Positions 42,937-47,648 of a stretch of 47,648 nt of DNA are shown in pieces. The translations under genes and the position numbers were made by a program. Each line of letters starts with the position of its first letter. Position 1 is the stretch's first letter. Under the pieces are notes generated by a model, which ran no database searches, was not told the DNA's origin, and was given only the letters and a program-made list of their open reading frames with translations. Source of the DNA: Anaerolineae bacterium (GTDB taxonomy: Bacteria > Chloroflexota > Anaerolineae > UBA1429); the NCBI GenBank assembly GCA_021162655.1, contig JAGGYI010000083.1, positions 1 to 47,648 on the forward strand, given 5' to 3'.

Positions 42937-44013
42937 CTAAAGGGCATAGAACTTAATGCATACTGGGATAGGGGCTTCTGTGATCTCTCCCGTAAAGGAG
43001 AGGAGTCCAGTTTCTCGGTTAACCGTGTAGGCAACGATGTTATCGCTCTTTTGATTTGCTACCAAGAGCAACTCACCGTCGGGCGAAAGGGCGAAATTTC
43101 TAGGAAAGCTCCCACGGGTCGGCTCGTGGCCCACACAACTGAGCTTGCCCGTCTCCTTCTCCACCGCAAAGATCACGATGCTATCGTGTCCCCTATTTGA
43201 CCCATAGACGAATCGTCCATCCAACGAAACGTGCACATCCGCACAATAGCTCGTCCCCTCAAAGCCTTCAGGCAATGCGGTAATCGTCTGCACTTCCTGG
43301 AGGATCCCTCTCTCCGCATCATAATGAAAGACCGCCATCGTCGAGTCGAGCTCGTTGATGACATAGACGTACCTACCGTTGGGATGAAAAGCTATATGCC
43401 TGGGCCCAGCTCCAGGCGCCAACTGCGCCCAGGGAGTCTCGTTGGGCAAAAGCTTTCCCTTCTGGGGATCCAACTTGTAAACCATCACCCGATCAAGACC
43501 CAAATCGGCCGCCAAAATATAGCGGTTCTGAGGATCGGGAAGAATACTATGAGCATGTGCCTTTTCTTGACGGTTAGGATCCGCACCCTTGCCCTCGTGC
43601 TGAACAGAATCGCTAGCCGGCTCTAGTGCTCCATCCTCACGGATGGGAAGGACGGCTACACTCCCTCCAACATAGTTGGCAACAAAGGCGAACTTGCCCG
43701 TCTTGTCTACACTTACATAGCAGGGCCCTTCCCCTTGAGAAAGCTGCTGATTCAGAAAACGCAGTTTGCCCGTCTCAGGATCGATGGCGAAAGCGCTAAC
43801 TCCTCCACTGGGCTTGCCTTCCAGCTCTCCCACCTCGTTCACAGAATAGAGATAGCGCCCACTCGGATGAATGGCAAGAAAAGACGGACTGACTATGGGA
43901 GTCACATCAACAAGTTCCAGCTTCCCCTTGGCAAGGTCCACACGGTAGAGATAGATCCCCTCTCCTTCCTTTCGAGTATACGTCCCCACATAAACGAGCA
44001 TCTCTGGAGCCAT
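42937..44013 (-). CDS. Lactonase family beta-propeller (6-phosphogluconolactonase YbhE-like)
   Basis: A 358-aa seven-bladed propeller of the lactonase (YbhE/Pgl) family: VYVGTYTRKEGEGIYLYRVD opens it, then repeated blades with LAIHPSGRYLYSVNE, GPCYVSVDKTGKFAFVANYV, DLGLDRVMVYKLDPQKGKL, GPRHIAFHPNGRYVYVINEL and RNFALSPDGELLLVANQKSD. Members hydrolyse 6-phosphogluconolactone or other sugar lactones. ATG 44013 follows GGAGG; the longer reading from 44079 overlaps the promoter. It is convergent with the DapA/IlvD/ferredoxin genes, and an aldonolactonase step would complete their route, which is a reasonable guess but not shown. Confidence 0.9.
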   Translation of the reverse strand: MAPEMLVYVGTYTRKEGEGIYLYRVDLAKGKLELVDVTPIVSPSFLAIHPSGRYLYSVNEVGELEGKPSGGVSAFAIDPETGKLRFLNQQLSQGEGPCYVSVDKTGKFAFVANYVGGSVAVLPIREDGALEPASDSVQHEGKGADPNRQEKAHAHSILPDPQNRYILAADLGLDRVMVYKLDPQKGKLLPNETPWAQLAPGAGPRHIAFHPNGRYVYVINELDSTMAVFHYDAERGILQEVQTITALPEGFEGTSYCADVHVSLDGRFVYGSNRGHDSIVIFAVEKETGKLSCVGHEPTRGSFPRNFALSPDGELLLVANQKSDNIVAYTVNRETGLLSFTGEITEAPIPVCIKFYAL

Positions 44014-44050
44014 CGTTCCGCCTCCACTTAAGATTCTAAAAACACATCCC

Positions 44051-44079
44051 AGTATAACCTCTCCCGTCCCTTCCGGCAA
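44051..44079 (-). promoter_or_regulatory. Sigma70-type promoter of the lactonase gene
   Basis: On the minus strand TTGCCG (44079-44074), 17 bp, TATACT (44056-44051). The start near 44044 gives a leader of about 30 nt to ATG 44013. Confidence 0.6.
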
Positions 44080-44171
44080 TCCCGAGTTCCCCTTCCTACG
44101 GACGCACCACTTTCCCCATCCTTAAAGCCTTCGAGAACGATTCACAACAACACAATCTGCCCCCCGACAGT

Positions 44172-44189
44172 ACCTGACCAAAGTCAGGT
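44172..44189. repeat. Perfect inverted repeat in the lipoprotein upstream region (candidate operator)
   Basis: ACCTGAC (44172-44178) and GTCAGGT (44183-44189) form a perfect 7-bp inverted repeat with a 4-nt centre. It ends at or just before a TATACAAT-like -10 (44189-44196), about 50 bp before the lipoprotein ATG 44238. No T-run fits a terminator. Confidence 0.45.
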
Positions 44190-44237
44190 ATACAATATTT
44201 TTAGAGATTACATCACTTGATTGGGGAGGGAAACCCT

Positions 44238-44954
44238 ATGAAAAATCTGTTATTGCTAATACCCCTTGTCTTGCTTTCAGTCGCCGGTTGTGCAAAACCC
44301 TCATCCTCCACACCATCTGCTGCCCTCTTGCATCCCACCTATACCCCATACCCGACGCCCAAGCCATTGGCTACCTGGACCCTCTACCCAACTTACACCC
44401 CTCCTCCTACCTTTACCCCTTGGCCCACTTATACACCATACCCTACCTACACCCCGCCTAAAGCCACAAGCACACCTTCCCCGAGTGCCACTCCCAAGCG
44501 CAAAATCGGCACAAGGAAAAACCCTGTTCCTCTTGGGGAATGGGTCACTGTAAAAAAAGATGATAAGGTCCTTCGAGGGCGGATCGCCAAAGTCATCAAA
44601 GACCAAGAAGCCGTAAAAAAACGCTTGCGGAGCGACAATATGTTCAACAAAGTACCGGCTGAAGGGTACAAGGGTATTCTGATATATTTTGTCTGTGAAT
44701 ATGTCAGTGGCCCAGAGGATGAAACTGTAAGCGTTTCTTCCTCGGATTTCGATTTCCTTTGCGGAGACGGTAAATTCTACGAAGCACCCTTTGCTGTCCT
44801 AAACGACGAATTTGGCGGGACCGGCTACCCTGGTGCCACCTTCGAGGGATGGCTGTATCGCGGTTGCGCAGTGACCAACAAGCCGGACTTCCTTATCTGG
44901 AAAACCTCATGGTTAACCGGGCTAGGCGAAGGTATCTGGATGGCGTTGGAGTGA
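44238..44954 (+). CDS. Lipoprotein with Tyr/Thr/Pro-rich repeat linker and DUF4352-like domain
   Basis: A 238-aa lipoprotein. The signal peptide ends at the lipobox LSVAGC (Cys18), followed by a low-complexity linker (about 33-85) made of PTYTPYPT, YPTYTPPPTFTPWPTY and similar units. After a basic turn comes a folded domain (about 93-238) that begins NPVPLGEWVTVKKDDKVLRG and contains GYKGILIYFVCEYVSGPEDE and CGDGKFYEAPFAVLNDEF; this resembles DUF4352-like extracellular Ig domains. ATG 44238 has GGGAGG upstream; an earlier start at 44217 lacks one. It is monocistronic between the lactonase promoter region and tRNA-Arg. Likely a surface-exposed binding protein; the ligand is unknown. Confidence 0.82.
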   Translation: MKNLLLLIPLVLLSVAGCAKPSSSTPSAALLHPTYTPYPTPKPLATWTLYPTYTPPPTFTPWPTYTPYPTYTPPKATSTPSPSATPKRKIGTRKNPVPLGEWVTVKKDDKVLRGRIAKVIKDQEAVKKRLRSDNMFNKVPAEGYKGILIYFVCEYVSGPEDETVSVSSSDFDFLCGDGKFYEAPFAVLNDEFGGTGYPGATFEGWLYRGCAVTNKPDFLIWKTSWLTGLGEGIWMALE

Positions 44955-44992
44955 TCATCAACATGGAGAGGCATAGCTAGATCAAGGCCACT

Positions 44993-45032
44993 AAAACGGT
45001 GGCCAGGAAACGAAACTCGTTTCCTGGCCACC
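44993..45032 (-). terminator. Intrinsic terminator of tRNA-Arg
   Basis: A perfect 16-bp stem GGTGGCCAGGAAACGA/TCGTTTCCTGGCCACC (44998-45013 and 45017-45032) with a 3-nt loop. On the minus strand it is followed by GTTTTAG. It lies 6 bp after the tRNA 3' end. Confidence 0.85.
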
Positions 45033-45038
45033 ATGCAG

Positions 45039-45112
45039 CGCGCCCAGCAGGACTCGAACCTGCAACCAACGGATTCGAAGTCCGGCACTCTATCCAATTG
45101 AGCTATGGGCGC
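45039..45112 (-). tRNA. tRNA-Arg (anticodon TCG)
   Basis: A 74-nt minus-strand cloverleaf: acceptor GCGCCCA/TGGGCGC, D arm GCTCAATTGGATAGAG, anticodon loop CTTCGAA with TCG as anticodon, and T arm GCAGGTTCGAGTCCTGC. One C-U mismatch lies at the first anticodon-stem pair. CCA is not encoded. It decodes CGA (and probably other CGN codons if modified). Confidence 0.95.
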
Positions 45113-45123
45113 ACGCAACTTTG

Positions 45124-45152
45124 ATTTTAGTGAGCTTCTCTTCCCCCGTCAA
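45124..45152 (-). promoter_or_regulatory. Promoter of tRNA-Arg
   Basis: On the minus strand TTGACG (45152-45147), 17 bp, TAAAAT (45129-45124). The start near 45117 lies about 5 nt before the tRNA 5' end. Confidence 0.75.
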
Positions 45153-45469
45153 ATGCGAGCATGTTACCACACTGGAAGAGGTCACTTGAAAATGAAAAAA
45201 AACTCTATACTCATACGAGATCCTGAATGGATAAATCGCCAAAGGCGTTGAGCGGCGGCCAAGAGCACTATAAGAAAAGAGACAAACTATCTCTATCCAA
45301 CGGAATAGTTCACCCATTAATAACTTGCTTAGAGAAAGTAATTTCTGATATAATAAATTAACATGATCATGGGAGGAAAATAAGATCAGCGTCGAGGAAC
45401 CCAATCTACTTTGAAGATGTCTTCATCCGCACATGCGTGAAACGCTGGTGCTACAGACAGAGGAAAAAG
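45153..45469. other. Intergenic region between tRNA-Arg and the CRISPR-Cas genes
   Basis: This stretch holds no convincing gene. It contains the cas promoter at 45325 and, after it, an untranslated leader of about 110 nt with a GGGAGGAAAATAAG motif (45372-45385) that looks like a Shine-Dalgarno but is not followed by a usable start. I see no direct repeats of CRISPR type. The AT-rich part 45181-45360 may be leader sequence or intergenic filler. Confidence 0.5.
45325..45354 (+). promoter_or_regulatory. Extended -10 promoter of the cas operon
   Basis: TTGCTT (45325-45330), 18 bp, TATAAT (45349-45354), the last with TG one base upstream (TGATATAAT, an extended -10). The predicted start near 45361 lies about 110 nt before cas6. 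Confidence 0.7.
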
Positions 45470-46282
45470 ATGCGAATAAAAATTCAACTAAATGCCATTG
45501 ATAAAGCTATCATCCTACCCATACATTACAATGCGACCATCCAAGGGTTCATCTACCAACACCTTGAGGCCAGTCTCGCTCAATGGATTCATGACCATGG
45601 ATGGGCGGATGCTAAACGGCATTTAAAATTGTTTACCTTCTCCCGGCCACATGGAACCTTCCACCGGCGAGGAGGCACCCTATACTTTCCAGAGCATCTA
45701 ACCCTGACCATCGCCTCCCCTATGGACACCCTTCTCGAATCGCTAGCCCTTCATCTGATGCAAACAAGGATAGTGCGGTTGGGAGAAACACGCGCAGAGT
45801 TGGCATCTATTGAGGTCATTGCTCCTGCTCAGTATCAATGCCCGGTATTCTTGAAGGCACTCTCTCCAATTACAGTCTACAGCACTCTCGAGACCTTGGA
45901 GGGCCACAAGAAAACTTATTATTACGCTCCCCAAGAGCCCGAGTTCGCCAAGCAAATACTAGCCAACTTGCAGCGCAAAATACGTGCCTGGTCGGGAGTA
46001 GACATTTCCTTTGACGACGCCAACTTTCGCCCCGTAAAGGTAAGCAACCGCAACCTGGTGGTAGCTCGCTACAAGAGCACCATCATCAAAGGCTGGACCG
46101 GCATTTACGAATTGAGTGCACCCGAGCCCTACTTTCATATGGCCCTGAACGCAGGCCTAGGCGCAAAAAACAGCCAGGGATTTGGGTTTGTAGAAGTATG
46201 GGAACCGAAAAGTTCCAGCAAGACTAAGAAGCGCAAACAGGTTTTATACGGAGAGGGACCAAAGCTTGTTTCGGTGACTTAG
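45470..46282 (+). CDS. cas6: CRISPR-associated endoribonuclease Cas6
   Basis: A 270-aa Cas6 that cuts the CRISPR precursor RNA inside its repeats. Two ferredoxin-like halves are recognisable: the N-terminal MRIKIQLNAIDKAIILPIHY with FIYQHLEASLAQWIHDHGW (His31, His41 or His43 are candidate catalytic residues), the middle FTFSRPHGTFHRRGG region, and the C-terminal glycine-rich loop LGAKNSQGFGFVEVW that marks the family. ATG 45470 is chosen because AGAGG precedes it; an upstream reading from 45437 adds an Arg/Lys-rich piece without support. It is the first gene of a type I operon and lies 27 bp before cas8b. Confidence 0.93.
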   Translation: MRIKIQLNAIDKAIILPIHYNATIQGFIYQHLEASLAQWIHDHGWADAKRHLKLFTFSRPHGTFHRRGGTLYFPEHLTLTIASPMDTLLESLALHLMQTRIVRLGETRAELASIEVIAPAQYQCPVFLKALSPITVYSTLETLEGHKKTYYYAPQEPEFAKQILANLQRKIRAWSGVDISFDDANFRPVKVSNRNLVVARYKSTIIKGWTGIYELSAPEPYFHMALNAGLGAKNSQGFGFVEVWEPKSSSKTKKRKQVLYGEGPKLVSVT

Positions 46283-46309
46283 CACAAGATTCCCAAAGGG
46301 GGCAGAAAG

Positions 46310-47648
46310 ATGTTAGAAGCATTGCGAAAGCTTGGTGAAATCCGGGGCGGACCGGCACAGCATGACGTGCTTAGCGCCTCACACATTATCATTGTAGACA
46401 TTTCCTTCCATACAGGAGAGATTTTAGGTGTATCTCTGCGAAATTTCGAATCACATCATGCAGAGAAATGTCTGTACACACAACACAGTGCCAATCGAAC
46501 GCCGGTTGTGCCCACTATCAAAATAGCGCTTCGGGATTTGGAGAAAGCAGAGGGGCACCTACGCCTCAAAAGATCCTTATACCAAAAGATGAAGAGAAGC
46601 ATTACGCGACTGTCCAAGGCAATAGAAGTGCCCATCGATTCGGAATCCGTTCTTAGTAGAATCGAAATGGAAATAGGGCGAATCTTATCTCCAAAGATAA
46701 CTGGACTAGCAGCTACCTTGACATTTAATGGAAAATTTATGAGCGAAATTCCCGTCATTCAGGAGCACTTTGGCAAGAGTAGGCGAAAACGAGCATCTAA
46801 AAGTTTTTCAAAAGGCATATGTGCTGTCTGTGGCAAGATCAAAGAAGTTAGCGGTGACATCTCTCCCTTCACATTTTACACCATCGACAAGCCCGGCTAT
46901 GTGGTTGGCGGCTTTGACAAGTCTTTAGCCTACAAAGCCTTTCCCTTGTGCTACGACTGCCGAGACCTCATTCAAAGGGGCCGCCAGCATGTGGAAGAGA
47001 ACCTCAAGTTCTCCTTCGTGTCTCAGTCTCATATCCAATATCTACTCATTCCTGACTTTATCTTTGGCACGGAACCCGTGCACCAAGAAGTATTGGACAT
47101 TCTCACCAAGGAACGAACTCAGCGCCAGCGGCGCTTGCACTCCCTCAAGCACCAAGAACTGCGGCGGATCACCGATGACGAAGAGGACATCCTGAGCCTG
47201 CTCAGCGAAGAGCAGGACGTAATGACATTCCATTTCCTCTTTATGACTCACCAACAAAGCCGAGAGACCATCGAGCTCTACATCCAGGACGTATATCCCT
47301 CCCGCCTGCGGGCATTGCTGGATGCCAAGGTCACTGTGGAACGCCTCATGCGCCTACCGCGAGAGGATGGCACATGGCGAGAGTACACTTTCACTTATGC
47401 TACGGTGTATCGCTTCTTCTCCAAGGCCGATCCTACCAAACGAGATCCGGACCTATTACGTCATTTCTACGATCTAGTGGATCGTACCTTCCGAGGGGTG
47501 CCCGTATCCATTCGCTATCTAATCCCCTTTTTGGTTCGGCAAATCCGTCACGATGTGGTCACCCCCGATCGGAGAGATCAGGGACAATACCGTTTCACCA
47601 TTCAAGATGCTTTGGCTACGTTGCTATTTGTACAGCTTGTGACACAAA
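46310..47648 (+). CDS. cas8b: Type I-B CRISPR-associated protein Cas8b (Csh1/TM1802-like), partial at window edge
   Basis: The reading frame is open from ATG 46310 to the last base (446 codons), so the 3' end is outside the window. A zinc-finger-like pair CAVC (Cys171, Cys174) and CYDC (Cys214, Cys217) sits in the middle, as in the TM1802/Csh1 large subunits of type I-B Cascade. SASHIIIVDISFHTGEILG at the N-terminus and the later HFLFMTHQQSRETIELYIQD segment also suit that group. A GGGGG-rich Shine-Dalgarno lies 9 bases upstream. As large subunit it would recognise the PAM in target DNA. Assignment to I-B rests on the Cas6-Cas8b order and the Cys pattern; cas7, cas5 and cas3 should follow to the right. 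Confidence 0.83.
   Translation, partial: MLEALRKLGEIRGGPAQHDVLSASHIIIVDISFHTGEILGVSLRNFESHHAEKCLYTQHSANRTPVVPTIKIALRDLEKAEGHLRLKRSLYQKMKRSITRLSKAIEVPIDSESVLSRIEMEIGRILSPKITGLAATLTFNGKFMSEIPVIQEHFGKSRRKRASKSFSKGICAVCGKIKEVSGDISPFTFYTIDKPGYVVGGFDKSLAYKAFPLCYDCRDLIQRGRQHVEENLKFSFVSQSHIQYLLIPDFIFGTEPVHQEVLDILTKERTQRQRRLHSLKHQELRRITDDEEDILSLLSEEQDVMTFHFLFMTHQQSRETIELYIQDVYPSRLRALLDAKVTVERLMRLPREDGTWREYTFTYATVYRFFSKADPTKRDPDLLRHFYDLVDRTFRGVPVSIRYLIPFLVRQIRHDVVTPDRRDQGQYRFTIQDALATLLFVQLVTQ

Noticed and set aside
45039-45112. tRNA-Arg as an integration (att) site for the CRISPR-Cas region
   Set aside because: The Cas genes lie on the 5' side of the tRNA, whereas integrases usually use the 3' end, and no duplicated tRNA end or integrase gene is present.
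45362-45382. Tiny open frame ATGATCATGGGAGGAAAATAA upstream of cas6
   Set aside because: Only six codons, overlapping a Shine-Dalgarno-like sequence; no evidence that it is translated.
45113-45469. Possible CRISPR array between tRNA-Arg and cas6
   Set aside because: No direct repeat of 25-37 bp with regular spacing was found by eye; only AT-rich unique sequence and a promoter.

Overview
The window reads as a contiguous piece of a bacterial chromosome, most likely a member of the Chloroflexota (Anaerolineae-like). This assignment is inferred from gene content: exported proteins with Pro/Thr/Tyr-rich linkers behind a lipobox, a very large secreted subtilase with DUF11 repeats whose last residues are LPLIFR, the paired TIGR03960/TIGR03936 radical-SAM genes, and a protein kinase fused to an AAA ATPase and TPRs. 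Coding density is high, Shine-Dalgarno sequences are mostly strong, and several sigma70-type promoters with 16-18 bp spacers are readable.

Layout. 1-3.1 kb (minus): an exopolysaccharide-type sugar transferase, then an ECF sigma / zinc-finger anti-sigma / membrane bactofilin-like operon closed by a terminator. 3.2-5.3 kb: two tandem deoxynucleoside kinases and a convergent YfcE-like phosphodiesterase. 5.4-12.5 kb: a promoter-led run of six tightly packed genes (beta-helix protein, SGNH hydrolase, GH27 alpha-galactosidase-like enzyme, GNAT, DUF362, sulfatase). None has a signal peptide, which suggests intracellular breakdown of a decorated glycan or glycoconjugate. 12.6-15 kb: M42 aminopeptidase and a URO-D-superfamily protein. 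15-19.8 kb: PpiC lipoprotein, MBL-fold hydrolase, folE, TPR lipoprotein, folP and folK, a folate-centred operon with 4-nt overlaps. 19.8-24.8 kb (minus): response regulator, soluble GAF histidine kinase and a kinase-AAA-TPR protein, a cytoplasmic signalling module. 25-31.3 kb: the 2109-residue subtilase. 31.4-35.1 kb: UxuA-like dehydratase, a membrane-anchored DUF4367-like protein and an ABC exporter pair. 35.2-39.6 kb: SH3b protein, tRNA-Glu(CTC), YjbQ, the TIGR03960/TIGR03936 pair and a HIT protein. 39.7-44 kb: a DapA-family enzyme, an IlvD/Edd sugar-acid dehydratase, a four-cluster ferredoxin and a divergent lactonase, together resembling an oxidative sugar-acid route. 44.2-47.6 kb: a lipoprotein, tRNA-Arg(TCG), then the start of a type I-B CRISPR-Cas operon (cas6 and a cas8b cut by the window edge). 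No CRISPR array is visible in the window.

The strongest leads for follow-up are the DapA/IlvD/ferredoxin/lactonase set, because its DapA-family active site is altered in a way that argues against DHDPS; the all-cytosolic sulfatase/GH27 operon; the C-terminal LPLIFR tail of the subtilase; and the kinase-ATPase-TPR signalling trio. All functional statements rest on motifs read by eye; no database search was possible.
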